DNA of 64,000 nt, taken from positions 333,141 to 397,140 of the forward strand of contig NW_019091602.1 of assembly GCF_001949145.1 (NCBI RefSeq). Reading direction: 5' to 3'. Of this stretch, positions 23,601-38,600 are shown piece by piece. A model generated the notes under the pieces. It was not told where the DNA came from, ran no database searches, and saw only the letters and a program-made list of their open reading frames with translations. Within the stretch, counting starts at the first letter, position 1, and each line of letters opens with the position of its first letter. A program made the translations under genes and the position numbers. The stretch comes from Acanthaster planci. Lineage: Eukaryota > Echinodermata > Asteroidea > Valvatida > Acanthasteridae.

Positions 23601-26600
23601 AAATATAGCCTATAGCAAGTTTTTTTTTTACAAATGATTGTTTATCCAATGCTTGCTTCGTGACATATCTTGTGCATCGAGGTATATAGTTTAGGCGTGC
23701 ATGAGCCGTGGCCTTGCTCATCTTGAGGAGTAATCATGTGTTAAGTTAATAGTTATCCTTCAGTCACGTTATCGAACTGTTTGCTTTCGTAAAGTTGCCG
23801 GGCAGTTTTCAAATTATCCAATACCTTAGACTTTGGTCAGTGATCAGTCATTAATTCTGCTTATATAAATGACGGTCCTAGCATTGTTAGCTCTAAATTG
23901 ACGAGGCCTTTGCACTACATGGGACTATCAACACAGTGTGAAAACCACTGCTATTTTGCCCTTTGCTTTGACACATCAAACTCGAATTAATTCTTCAGTT
24001 TAATATTTTTCTTCCATCTAATTTGTGCAAACATATCTGAGAATTCACTGTTTTCACGCCGCAGAATCGAATATGAATAATTGCCGCATTCTATAGGCTG
24101 TCATAGCACACGTGTGAGCTCCACCTCTGTCTTGTCTTCAATTCGTGTGAAAAAAGATAAATTTATCACTTCAAGGGGACAAGCTACTTTGTATTTTGTA
24201 AAGACGTAAAAGGTAAAATGTCTCATTATAATTTGAAAAAAATTCAGAGATGTCACTATAAACTCATGATTTTAATAAACCCGAAACTTGAAAAAGAGTG
24301 AGATTTCAGCACTTCGTGAGCACAGGAATGATGGCTGAATCACGGTGAATCCGGTGAGTGTTCTACTGTACTTAGCGAAATTACAATAAGAGATTTGATT
24401 GCTCTCCCTTGACATCTTGAGGGGTGTAATAATCTAATGCAAGGAGTCTGTTAAAAGACCGGTTCACTCACGGAGTTTTAAACGTCTTCTTAACCTATCG
24501 CCTCCTGCCATTGACGACAGATAGACCTGGCCATCCGTCTCTATAAAATGTGTTGTGTTTTTGTTTGCGTTCTAACCATTTTAAAATCCACCTTAATCCT
24601 TTTAGAAGTAGTGGCCAGGGATTTTCCTGGATCAGAAGAGCTTATCAAAACCAACCCTTCTTTCTACACAATATTTATTGAAGGACCAAAAATTTATCAA
24701 CATTATTATACGCCCAAGAAAGCGCTGCACAGTGTCCTTGCATTGATCTTGCGTGTTTCTCGGGACAGCACCTTAAAGGTGTCCTCTTTCCAAATAAATA
24801 CTATTCAGAAGTCGGAGTCCGATATGATTGGATGCTTGCATGTGCATCCGCCCTGAGCAGAAGCACCCCCTCATTAGTTAAAAAGATCCATGTTGGTGGG
24901 GAACGTTCATTCTATTAGTAGCGATGCGACCGCAGGGCAGGCTAGTCGTTCGTGAACCAGTGAAGTGAAATTCCCACCAAAGAAGCCCCTGTTGCTAAGG
25001 GAATTGCACCCTCTCTAGGTTCCGCTCGGGGTGGATAAGCTGGTACATGTATAACCGTGGGTTATGTTTATACCTGCATCCATTCAATAGGCCAGCATCA
25101 GACTGAGAAGATTTCTGTACGGCGTGCACCAACTATGAGCAATGGGTTGTGTCCAAATTATTTGGTTGCAGCCCGCAGTGGTCCCCAAGCGGAACCAAGA
25201 GAGGGCGCATTTTTCCTATCAAACGAATGCTCTTTTGGGGGGAACTGCACTTCGCTAGCTGTGAAACGAATGACTATGAAATGCATGCGTCGCAGTGGCG
25301 TGGCTACCAACGAAATGAATACTTCCCACCAAAATGGCTGTTTTCAACAGATGAGGGGTGCTTCTGCTCAAGGCGGATAACACACTAGTTTCAAAATGGC
25401 TGCAAGCGCTATCTTTACAGTCAAGTGCGGCCAGCATTCAGATGTTTGAAAAATTTAGCCATTCCACATTCGCTGAAATGGTGTCGGCCTACCTATTCAA
25501 TTTGACGTAAACCGTTTTTGATGTCCGTAGCAGAAGCAGATCCAAGGGAAGGGGGCGTTAACTCACGCACACCCTTCTTTCTGGATTTCTTAGGGAGACC
25601 ACCTTTTCTTTTGTTGTTTCCTTCCGCTCTAAACTGGTTATTATTAGAAAAGTTTCAAAGACAGAAACTATGAATTGCCTACACTGTGTTCCCATCACCA
25701 TTTTACTACCCCAGTTCAATAGATGCTGGGCGCCCTCCCCTCATTTTGTATCAAAATTATACCTGATCACCCACTGCGCATTGCGCAGCATTTAACAGTG
25801 TGCATTCAGACTTCTGACGTACTTGGTGACTGGATCAAAGCGGTTATCGTGCATGGTAACTATGGAAATGGGGGGGGGGATCACAACCATCGTTCCCTGG
25901 CTTTTATAATGTAATAATAAAACAGGCAGGCAAGTAGGAAGACAAACAAACCAATAATCTTTGGTGAAGGGGCAATATATCAGTGGGGGCTCCAGGCTTC
26001 CTGCACCAATGAAAGGGGGCGTAGATCACCTATAGGAAGGGGTCCGGGGCCCCCAAAGGAGGTAAAACCTCGAACATACGAGCGAGACTTATTATGGTTG
26101 AAAATTCCTGCGTTTATAGGATTACCAAATAAAAACTATGTAAGCAGCAGTGAATATTGGGTGTTCTGACAGCTGCGTAAGATTTTTGAACACTTACTGG
26201 ATTATTCTTTCTTTTATGCTGACGGCTGGCCTTAGTTTTGGAGGCCACTAGTTGGCAAATATACGACTGTGAAATAGAAAGAGCAGACACTGTACGCAAA
26301 AACCTCTGATGACTTTAACGGTTAACGGTGGCAGGACATGATTACATGAAATCCTCGGCGTGCAGGTTGCATAAAAATGTACTGACCATGCTACGGTATC
26401 GTATGCACTGACATGCTTCTATTCGTGAAAGCAACGAGATGCAGCGTGATGAACTGACTAGGCCTACTTATCATGGCAACCCGCGGCTTCACAATACTAT
26501 TAATTTTTTTTCAAAGCAGGCCTATTGTGATCACAAATAATGTCACTGAGCAGGATAAAAGATGAAACCTGAGCGACTGAGGCTATAACAATGATAGAAA

Positions 26601-29600
26601 AACTGACGAGCTGGGCAGTCAAATAAAAAAAAAGGCAAGGGCGTACGCTACAGGGAGCGAGCTAACGTTACACGACGTCTGTGTCTCATTTGTTATGTAT
26701 GAGACATTAATTAAAAGCACCTGGCTGCTTTAGGGAAAAATGTGCGTGTATTTTTATGAAAAAAGCATATGACTTTCCACCGCTGCATGGAGAATTCATT
26801 TCGAGAGATCCTGCGCGTTGGTGTCCATTCCTTCAGTCCACCAGGGTGTGCATCCGGCAGCTTCGTGAAGTGTAATCTCTCGTTAGGAGAATGTGCATTT
26901 ATGATTAAAGATACCACTCGATGGAGGACTTTGATGTCTGGCCGCGTTGGGCAGATGTAGCTGAGTCCTGGGAAATGTTGCATGACGTGGGGCCCTAAAT
27001 TATGCAAGGTGCTTCAGTTAAGGTCGTGAGATTGGCGTCGGTGAAAAACATCAGGACCACTGCTGAGTGCATTTCAGTATATTATTTGGGAATGGATAGA
27101 CTTTGGTGCTGAAGTTGACCTTGTTGCCCTAATGATGAGTTCGTTTGGAATTGGGGCGATAAATTTCATTTTAAAAGTGCCAATGTAAAAATATTTTGGA
27201 AAATAGCAAGTGGCCTATATTTGTTTGAAATGTTAGGCCTTTTGATAAAGTAAAACAGAAATTGGATATCACAACGACGTACATTTCGTTGATTCCTACA
27301 TAAATTGCAAAGATCGTTGAGTTATTTAACACGCCCCATCTCTGTACAGAATAGGTATGAATGTTGAAAATAATGCACAGTGCTGAGTAAATGTCTTGCT
27401 TTGTTTTAAAGGTGATTGTAATATTTGACACCAGGCCAGGCCATCATAGCTAAATGGGTACCATAACAACAGCTGAAAACGTAAAGTTACCAAAATTTGT
27501 GCTTTCTATCACACAGCATCTGAGAACAATTTAAACGTATTAGAAATTCTTTTTGCATTTTTTTGGGTAAAATACTGATTCAGTGTGCAGCTTGGTGTTA
27601 ACTGATTTACAGTAATTGAAACAGGTGTCGCTGTGGCATTTGTTTCAAATAAAATGAACAGTAATTGAAAGGGGTTCTGGTTGTGTACACATAAACGAAT
27701 ACGTTGATCCTTTGTGCACAACATTTCCACTACAATGGACACATTTTTCTTTCTTTATCCAATTCGTTCCCGAAATCCCCCTACTTCTATCAAAATTGTA
27801 ATATGGCGCCATCAGAGTATGGTAGGTTGGGAAAAGACTGCAGAACCATTTCGGCCAAATTAGTAAATTGTTTTAACTGTAGTTATAAAGACCAATCTCA
27901 AGCAAATTTTGGCGAATTTACCATTTTACAGTGTATTCTTCTCTCATCTGTTTATCATCAAGAGATACATCAAATATTTGTCTAAAAATAGTGGGAAGGT
28001 TTTTGTACAGAGATAAAATTTTGAAAAATAAACAGTTTCTTTTGGTTCCCCCATCAGCTAGAAAACAGTGCTGTAAAAACACTCAGAAACTTAAATCGAG
28101 TTCATCGTAAACGAGGTAACAACTTCAATTTTGCTAACTACTTTAAGTAATAAAATCCAAATTGTCCGTTGTGCTCCAAACTCTTCTGAATTTGTTTGAT
28201 CGAGGCTTTTCTACTAATATTTCTTCAATCCAGATGAAAATTAATATTCTTTGTTTTTAAAGGTATGATGTTACCATGATAGAATTGAGTCTGCTAAACG
28301 GCTACTTTTCGTCTCTTTGCAATGTTATTTTCGGTAGTGAGTTGGGGCATAGTGAGATTTAAATGGGATCCATTCTTACCTTCATTCTCAGCTGCAGTGT
28401 AGCACTTTAATTCATGCATCGGCATAGAGGCTTTGTCACCGACGGCACATATCGGCAACTCCCATCTCAACAGAGATAATCTTACAATTTTTTGGGTGGC
28501 TTTCGGCGCCTTAAGAAGGAATGAAGTATGGAAATATTCTGTAGCACGTTTTATCCTATTCAATGCAACACAATTTGTCTGTGCATGTATTGGAACGTAT
28601 GAGTACGTAAAGCAGTGCACACAGTATAGCCTGTATTCAGGAGTCACATGAAATTAGGATATATAGACAAGCTTATCTCATCACCTGAACTCTTACCCCT
28701 GGCGAACTCTAGTCCAAAATTTATGCTACAGTTCATTAAGCGAAGGCCGAAATAAAGTAGAATCGATATATCTTCTACGGCGAGGTAACTCCAGACAATT
28801 TAGCCTTGAGAAAATCATGGAGTTACTGGAATTACGTTCAAAATGTAAAAGAAAAATTGGCAGATATTTTGAATAAAAGCAAAATATTGCGATTGCATGC
28901 GTTTTGGCACGGGAATGAGGTAGTGTGAATATTGCAGCACGAATCACAAGACTAAGCTCTCACCAGGCATTTCGATTTGGGCATATTTCACAAATCTGAC
29001 ACGTTAGCTCAGTGATTTCAACCCCAGGAATATAGGTGATGACTCGGGCCCCGGGGAAGTCAAGTTTGGTTGTAGCTTTAATCGACAACCCTGTCAAAAT
29101 TCCCCTGACAGTTGGCTACACTGTTATACAGAAACAGGGCTGCAGTGCCTCGTGTGACAGCAGAGGCATGAAGGTAGGCATATGAGTATAGATTTAGTAT
29201 TAAGTAATGGAAGGTATAAGTAATCAAGCGGAAATTTGGCCAAGCTGTTTATTCCGTTTTACGAGTGCTGACTACATAACCAGAAGATATTATGAGCTGC
29301 CGAGCTACACTGCATGCTCTCGTGGTGCTTTGCTTGTTTTTTTTTTTACTTGGTGGTTTTGTTTGTTTGTTTGTTTTTTGCTGTGTGCTTTATAGCTTGA
29401 TTAACAATGTTTTTAGCGCCATCGGAAATACGCTTAGCGCAAATGTGTGACTCGGTATTAATTCAATTTTCTCACAAATTGATTTCGATTCTACATTGAT
29501 CTCTGATGCGTGACATACAGACCCCAGGAATGATTTGGTTCAGTTATGATTTGCTGGACATCCTAATCATTCTTGTTAAGCCAATTGCAACATTAAAGGG

Positions 29601-32600
29601 ATTCTTAATATGTCTGAAAATAATTAGTGTCTTTCAAAATGAAAGACAGTAGACATATCAAAATGTAAAGGGTGATGCACTTCGAAGGAATCGACCACTT
29701 TGTCTGAATTGAGCAGTTTTCTGCAATTCATTTTGTAAAAACCTCTCCCATTTATAGATAATTCAGCGTACAGTCTCTGTGGCCACGAGAAAAGTAAATA
29801 AATCTCCAAGCTGTTGCCACAGACGATAAGGCGTTTCCCTTAAGCTACAGACGTAGACGCACTGTTTGCTCTCGACAATGGAAATCGCAAACGTGATCTG
29901 ATTATCCAAAATGTCATTTTGAGCTGTTTGCAGAAGAGTGGTGTTAATGACGCTCTCTCATCATGTATTTTTTACTCGGCTTGGCCTCAGCGTTAGCCTG
30001 CAGGCGCCCACCGTTCCACATAAAGACGCTGTGTCGGCTTTCTAGCGTTGGACGGCGAGTAATCTGATTTGTGTGTATGCACTGCGGGAATAGCCCGAGG
30101 ATGCATAAACACGCGTCGAGCGGCCCCTCTTAGCGCGGTTCGATCATAGAGCAAAGGGCCATGGTCTTGGTTTGATCGAGACAGTGCGCGGAAGAAAATC
30201 CGGTAATCCACACATAGCGCACTTAGTCCTCGAGACTCGTTTTCTCTTACTGCTTTACGTCTGTGAGAGATGATGTTTCATCCCGCGGACAAAACATTTC
30301 GAGGAGCAGTTGAAAAGTGGTTTTTGTTTGACCTTTATGTATGTTACGAGAACTCGTCGAACAGCATCTGACATGGTGCGCCTGCGTGAGCCATAAAAGA
30401 GACCAGTGGAAATTGTATACGCGAGCGGGATGTATTTGCACATCGGGAAAATTAGCTCCTTAGGCCCCCCAAAGGCTCCGGTTTCAGGTCAGGGGCTGGA
30501 TCCAAAATTGGTGCGCCAACGCTGCTTGTTTTTTGCCCTACAAATAATGTGCACGTACATGTGCTTGAACTACCAACACTGAAATAGACTGACCACTCAG
30601 TATTTACTGTTTTAAAGCTTTTCCAGCTGGTAGCTGTACACAGGATATAAGACCACCTCGTTTATGTGGTTCCCAGAAGTAAATGTTACGGCAATACAGA
30701 AATGACGTCATCTGAAAAAGAGTGCCCGGCGTAATGTATGGGAGCCTAGAAGGACTCCTTTACTGTGCCTATTGCTCAACTGTACCCCCATCTAAAACAC
30801 GTTAAAATTACGCAGTAGCAGGATTCCAGTCGATGTACATTTGGCAGTTTTTGGACATCGTATGTTACCAAATAAAAAACTGTTTTAATTTGGCCTTAAA
30901 TCTCCATTCTACGTTGTTGTTTTATCTGACGCAGTATATAAAGTGTACATATCACTTCCAGAAAGTACACACCTTGCAAGGTGTCTGAAAAATAACCGCA
31001 CAGAATTGGTGACAAAAAGTTTCCAGTCACACACATATCCTGTACATCTGCACCATTCCCGATACCCCGTTGCAATATCTTACTTGAGTAACTTACTATA
31101 CCAATGAGCTTTCCTGTTTAAAAACCATAGCATTAAATAATACCAGGGGGGGGTCAATGGACTGGTCTGATTCCTGACATCTTTTCTTGTTGGTTTTACC
31201 CAGGAGGCTTACAAAGCCAGACTTCCAACGTCTTTTCATACAGTTGACCGGCTGCATGCATCTGTTTATAGCAGAGATGCGGAAATCCTTGGTACTCCTC
31301 TCAGCATTTCCCATTGATCATGTTGGTAAGTCAAACTGGTTTTCAGATTCACGGTAGTTGAGTGGACGGTGTAATAGTCATAACAACACATGAAGGCCAA
31401 TTCATAATCGGCACGAAAGTGAATACAAACGCGATTTTGCAACACTAATCAAACACTTGAGCTGCAATTTTGCAAAAGGTGAATACATTTGAACTAGGCT
31501 AAGCGAATTCGGAATAACGCTGCAAGCGTTTCGTGACATCATACTGGTGCACTTTCGCATTTGCCTGAAGTGCGAGCTGGCCTTATAGCTTGATTTTGAA
31601 AAATGCGTATACCTTGGAACACTGAGCGTAATTGTATACTTACAAAAATAAAGAAAAATGTAACATGGAGAGGATTAATGTTACCATGTTCGTCATCAAA
31701 TCGTCTGTGTATATAAAACACGTTGACAGCATGTGTAATGGATAAAGTCCTAATTCATACCCTTTCATACATCAATAACACCGTTAATACAATGCTAAAA
31801 ACTCGGTTCTCGAATGATGTTTGAGAATTAGTTGGATAATGTGTTTGTCAAGTTAAGAAAGGAGGAAATATGGACGGTGATGTCTTCATGTCGCGAAAAT
31901 GTACGTGACCGACAAGACATCTTTCAGCTTCAATTTTCTACTGCATTTTACACCAATCAGTATTCACAAACAATTTATGTAAACAATCACAATATCCCTG
32001 CGCAGTGAAAAACTGGATCCCCGTGGAAGCCTCTTGGTGGCGTTCGATATTGGGAATTCGCTCCTAATTACCGAATTCTTGAATGGTAGTCCTTTAATTA
32101 AGGTCAACTAGGGTAGGCTTCAGTTTAGAGTCCACCGCATACCCACTCCGCATAAAGGGTTGCTACTAAAATCACACTTTTTGTCTGACCATAAATTGGT
32201 GTACAGCGGCCAACGCCAATACCACGGAAAAGGAAACACAAAACGTGATCAAAGGTGAAGTTTAAGGCAGGCGTGTAGGCAGCGTGTTTCCGTTGCAAAT
32301 TAAAATTATGCCCCACCAAGATCAACTAATGGATCCCGGCTTGCAAAGCACTGTAAGATTATATCGATTTGGGAATATGTTTTATCTCAGTATTCAATAC
32401 ATTTACTGTATATTTTCACCTACATTTTCATTAATGATCCAATTGACGGCCCTATATTGCTTCTATCAGCGTCGCAGTCTCCCTCTTAGATTCTCTATCG
32501 CGTTGCATTCTGCCATCCTGCATCCTCTTTAGCTACACTACTGGTGTAAAGTATTGGCTAGGCAAACCCCTTCTTTTCTGTTTAATTACTCCGTCTATAA

Positions 32601-35600
32601 CGGTACCACGAATGCGTACACAAAATCGGGTATTGGATATAATGGTAATTGCGAAGAAATTATTCCCAGTTATGAGACAACAGAATAAGGTGAGAAAATG
32701 CGTTCTCTGATGACTGCAGTTGAGCGAAAATTGTACTCAGGCATGTGGAACTCGGGATCGGAGAATTTTTCGCCCCATCTTTACAGTAATCTACTTCCTA
32801 CGGGTATATGTAGACAGCTGCATTGTGTGCACAAAATCTTTTGCGTTTGAATTGCTTGTATGGTAAATATTGGCTGACATTAGCAATCATGGCAATCAAG
32901 AATGGTTACAATATGTGAGGCTTATAACAAATATACATGAAATTCATGGTATTGTTGTGTTATTGTAGAGTAGGAAGACGTTTGCATTAAAGAGGATATA
33001 ATGTAGTTTGAATCGTTTGTTTTGCAAAAACCTTGTATGAAAAATTGTCATTCAAAGTAGTGCATATGCCTTTTTTTGGTTGGATTTCTGTCTGCGATCG
33101 TTTTTCAGCTTTTGTTTACCCATCATTAAAGAAGTCCTGTGGTTTTTATTTGCTCGTGGCATTGCAGAAGCAACGAAACAGTTCGGTATTCCAAAAGGCA
33201 AGGTCGGTCGACAACAAAGCACGCTGTTGGCACAGGTTGAGCTAATGGGCAGACCCCGTGCTCACGTATTGCCGTTCGCGATGACCTAAGGCGCGCTTAG
33301 TTTTGGCATGCGCTGTTGGAAAACCGAACTTGCTCATTTTTGTTATACTAATGGAAAGGGCACACTGTTGCTTGCTACTTACACGTTTTGTGGTTTCATT
33401 GGTACTTAAAAATCAATAAATCGAATAATTACCACAATCATATTTTTTTGGTTAGATGTTACAATCAATACGTTGCGTATTGACAAATATTTACGTATAA
33501 ATTGTGTTTGGTAGTTTGAACAAAATATTGATAAGTTGGATTTGTCTGTTTACCTTTAAATGTTCAATTAAATTGTGTAAACGTGATCTGGAAACGCATA
33601 TTCTCGCACGCAACGGAAACGATTCTGCCGCTTTAAAGTAGCTACCCTGGCCAAGAGTGATGATTCTTCATCTTTCATCTGCATTTTATGTGTGCATGAT
33701 ACCATCGCATGGATCCATACAAAAATTCCCGCGCATGTTGTTTATTCCCTTTTGCCGGTTTCTTTTTTTATACCTTCTTGTGGGCCACATTTATCGTCAG
33801 GCCATCCGTATGAAAACCTCCCAGGTATGGTGATGATGATGGAGATAGCTGGCCCCTCCCACGACCGGCGGGGTGGGAGCCACAAGGGCCGAGAGCTGAC
33901 TGTGTCGGAGATCTCTGACCAGCTGGAGGAATCGGTCATTCTGGATGGACCAATGGCCACGTCAGAGGATCTTCAACTTATTGCTAAGTATGTAATCGCT
34001 TTTTTTGGTGCAAAGAACACATTTACCGCACCTTACCTCAGTGATATGCTAACGACTGTCCATGTTAAAAGTACCTAACTGCTATTACAGTACAAAGAAC
34101 AAAACCACAACACCGTACCTGTGTATAATGTGCTTGTGATTGTGCGTTTGTGGTAAAAATAAGTAATCGTTACCATGGGAACAAAGAACAAAATGATCGT
34201 ATACCCTACCTGTAAATTAACGAATATCCACGTAATTAGAAATAAGGTGTTATTTAATAACCTTGGTCTAAGGACTAGAATAAGTTTAGTGCACTAGCTC
34301 ATAAGGAACAAACTCAATAGCTGCATGCTAAATGCGAAATGGACGAAGACATTGTCGTTTGTCATGTGCCCTGCCGGCAAAAGGTCGTAAGCGCTCACGT
34401 CCTTTTGCCGGGAAGCATGATCACAGCAGATAAAATGTTCCCGGCGAAAGGGCATAAGAAACACACTCTCTTTATTTAGTAAAATTGATAAAATTTACAA
34501 CAAAATCAACACAGGCTGTACAAAAAACAAACTTTGAAAAACTTATAAAAAACGACTTGGGAATTTGTTTTAACTTTTATATTTCATTTAAATAAAACAG
34601 TTGCATGAATACGTCCATTTGCCGGGAAAAGTGTTTTTGTAGTGATCATGCTTCCCGGCAAAAGGGCACAAGCGCTTACGTCCTTCTAGGCACACGACGA
34701 GTTATAGAACACCGTAAGTTTGCGCTCTTTTCACCCTTTTACCTTCTCGCAAACCATGCAAGGTCGAATAAAAAGTGCCCCTTTATAATGTCTGAGATAT
34801 TTGACCAGCCTTTAAAAAGTACGTCACACTTATCTGGATAATCCATGTTTTGTAATCAGATACACTGATACTGTGCACATGCTGCATTTTAGCCAATCAA
34901 ATGAAAGACTGTTGTGTTAGCCATCTTCATATTCAGAACCTGAGAGTGAAATTAAAAGCAACAAAATTAAAACAAAACAAGAATAATTTAGAATATGTGA
35001 TAAATTGTATCCAAATGTTTCAAGCCACATTTAAAAATATAAATTCAAATGAACCTTGGCTGGTATCCAGAGTAGTCTGGCACTGCCCCCGTCATTGAAT
35101 GTTGTATATTTAGGGAAAACAAGTGAAAATGGCTTCTAAGTGAATAAGGTCTGTTGGCCCTGCAAGTTAGTTGGCAAATTTCTTATATCATCGAAAACGT
35201 AAAATAAATCTGTTGTCAAAATGTGAGCGAAGCGTGAGCAGTCGCCCGTCTGAAGGCTCAAAACGGTCAGACAAGAATTATGCGGGGGGGGGGTATTATG
35301 TGTAATCTAAGAGGAAGAAGGCCATTCTATCTTGGTATCATTCTGATTTGCCGTCCTCGCATAATTTCTTGGAGCGGAATCACAAACCTTCCAGAAAGGT
35401 CCCACTTAATATGCTTACCCCATGCGTGCTATATGCAGACGCATGAAGCCACTCGCTACCCAAGTAAAAAACGAGAGCCCGTACTTGAGATTGCCGCCAA
35501 CATCTGCATAATTTACGGGAATCGACCCATTACTTGCATAAACCAAGGACAGCGGTACAGTCCAGAAGTAAAAAATAAATACTGATAAATAAATAAGCTG

Positions 35601-38600
35601 ATTGTCGAAGGCGCCAGTTCTTTTCCAATGCAGTGGGCCTCACAAAAAGTAAACGACTGACGAAGTTACGGTTGCTGGGTCACGAGCCAGGAAGGGTCCG
35701 TACGCAGTTCGTGACAACGATGGCAACATGAACCAGACGGGAATATCCAAATCGGAGTGGTTGCGCCTCATTATAGCAACGCACGAACGCAATGTATCCA
35801 CACGCTCAAACCCATCGATCTGAGCAGCATTGATATTGATCTTGACATTGTGTATGATTTACTCCCCGCGCGGTGTTTATTTAGTGACCGCCGGCGTGTA
35901 TGGCTGAGTACAGCACTGTATGGAATGACTACATAAGAATGTCTGGACGTCATCAATGAACAAGAAACGTAGAGGTCGTTATGCATCCTCTCTATGTTAT
36001 TAACGGACAAGCAAGGATGCGGTAATCTCTGCCAGTGCGTTAACATAGAGGGAGCAGATGCATCTTTACTGGTAGCTTTTCTGGTAACATATATTAAAAT
36101 GCCACCTTCACCAAGTGTGACCCGCTAGATGATTACGACATTGTTTATTTTTCTGCAAAGAACGGATGAAAAGCAACGGAATTTACAGACATTACAATCA
36201 GTAAACTAAAAGCCGTACCAGTGTACTTTACTTGTATGTGTTTTGTTCTAGGAATTACATACAATTTGCAAATCTAAATTAAATCTACCCCCCCCCCGAA
36301 AAGGGAATCAGTGAGTGGGATAAAATAACTAATACAGACAGAGCGTTCTGTTCGATTGCTTCTAAATACCAACGTATACATTTGTAACAAAGGAATATTG
36401 TAACTATGTTTCCATATAGGGATATGGAGGAGGTGCGGCATATGTTAAGCGAGGTGGATCTGGATGAGATGATCCCTAGGCAACGCTCACCAGGTGAGAC
36501 ATTGTCGACAGTTACTCATGAAAGAAAAGCAAAGAAAAAAAATAACAATAATAACGATAAACAAGACTGTTAAAATTATATTTCCCGGAAGGCAGCATTA
36601 CTTTGGTTTCATCACACGCTCAAACATGTTGCACCCGTGTTTTTTTTCTTACGCTGCTTCCTAAAACACCTACACTTTCGACAGTAGCAAAAGCCCATCG
36701 GTCCAAATGGAATTGCTGGGAACATGTGATCAACCTGCGCACAAGCGTGGCACCACTGTAATTTAATAAAATGCACATACATGTATAAACCAGTTGCGTT
36801 AGTCTAGCAACTGTCTATCAGATGAGAGAGTAAGTCTCAACAAAAATAAACATGTTAATGTCACCTCGCAATGAAGAGCGTGAAGAGCTTCCCTCAACTT
36901 TATAGGCAGCCTCCTCAACCTTGTTTAAGTTGTTTTGTTTTCCACAAACACAATTGTTTTGGTTGGAAAACAACGTCCTCGTGAATCTGCAAATAAACGT
37001 GTACAAAATAAAATCCTTTAAATTAACATAACATTTTAATGAGAATGGGCATAAGAATTTCTAACAGTGTATGCTGCATATTATTTCGCCTTTTGGATTG
37101 GTTTTGGGATTAAACAGGCACAAAGGTAAGAGAATAAGCTACAGTGAAAACTGAGACCAGGGTCTTCCTCTGTGGCATAAATATACAGTAATTAGTAACC
37201 TGGTTGGCATGCACACAGACAATGAGGAAGATATACACGCACGCTATGGGCGGGCAGGCGAGCGATCTCACATGAATGCACTGAGTAAACATCTTAGAAA
37301 GTAACCGCAGTCGCGTAAGGACATCAACAGAGCTGCCTGTCTGCAGTTAAAAGAAAGGGGGACCGTCTTGAAGCTCTCTTGCAGCTTCAAAATGTTGCTC
37401 ATGACTTGGTTTAAGTCAACATCGCCCACCCTTTATCGCAGAAGACAGGCCAAATTTGTTCGAGATCGGGAAGACATGAGAGCTAGGAGGCATCATATTT
37501 CGCTCGCGATGAAAATAATAACGTGATGCATTTCTTTCCAGGGCTCTCTTGACCCCAGTTAAAGTGCCCATCGTGTGAAGCATTGATGAAGCTATGTCAT
37601 CCAGTGTTAATTCACTGACGTCGTGTCTCTTGTCTCAGGTTGGAAAAGAGAGGGTTGTAATGCAAGTGGTATTGCAACAAACGTCGCATGTTTCCCTAAA
37701 TACACCAATCCGACTGTAAGCAACATTGTGCATTCTGGCCAAAGCCTCCAATATTTGAGGAAATATCAGTTTTTCCCAACTACTGGTTAAAAAAAATTAA
37801 GCACGTGAATAAAAATGTAATGAAAAAATGGATTTTGAAAAGGACGAATTGCCATACATTTAGGTATAAGATTAAAATTTTATTGCCCTGTGTGCTGAAA
37901 CTTGCCGTTGCATTGCATCCTGGGATTCGTGCAAAGCAATCTGGGTCCTGGCAGATGGTTATTAGGCATACAATTTAAGCATGATCTGATTATATTTATC
38001 AGATCTCATAACAGTGGGTGTTATGTTAGGCAAGCTCATGTGCCCGTGTCTCCCAAACTGACAACAAGTGCGGAATTTGAAATACATTTGAGAGATCTGG
38101 GAGTTTTAGATTTGAGATGATTTGGGAGTCATGCGCAGAGAGGAAATGAATATTTATAACGCTGGGGACGCGTTCAACCATATTGTCACTTTTCATCAGT
38201 AAAAATACGTTATAGACAAGAGGAGGTGTGTGGGAAAAACGTTTGTATGCATGAATAAATAACCCTGAAGACTTGTTCTGTGTGGTCTGTTAATAAAATA
38301 TCTATGGGGGGACCAAAATAATGAACGAGTGATGGTAGTTAAGATGCATTAAAGGAAAGAGTGTAAAGGTTATTCCATTCGTCCTCCACTTTCAATTTCC
38401 AATTTCCTTTAAGAGGACCTAAACCCTTATCTATTTTAAGCAGGCCTCGGCTCATTTTACTAAGTGCAGTGTCGTCAGGAAATGAGAGTCATGACAAAGT
38501 AACACGAAAAGAGCCTCATCACCACTGTGCGACATTTGTCTCGTACTTAAAGGTTACAGTGCGCCCTCGAGAGCCTGTATTAAATTTCTGCAATAGTTCT

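Larger units (their letters stand above)
23572..31203 (+). other. R7BP intron 2
   Basis: About 7.6 kb. It holds the inverted pair of the 200-bp repeat (24847-25380) and part of a repeat shared with 61.9 kb (30700-30800). A 102-codon ORF at 24548-24856 starts with a hydrophobic stretch after TATAAA but runs into the repeat, so it is probably not a gene. No other gene seen. Confidence 0.75.

Noticed and set aside
24548-24856. 102-codon ORF with hydrophobic start after TATAAA
   Set aside because: It runs into the interspersed repeat at 24847, lies in an R7BP intron and lacks family similarity.
33692-33824. Upstream part of the 128-codon ORF around R7BP exon 4
   Set aside because: It lies before a good acceptor and has no family similarity. 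Only 33825-33987 fits in phase.
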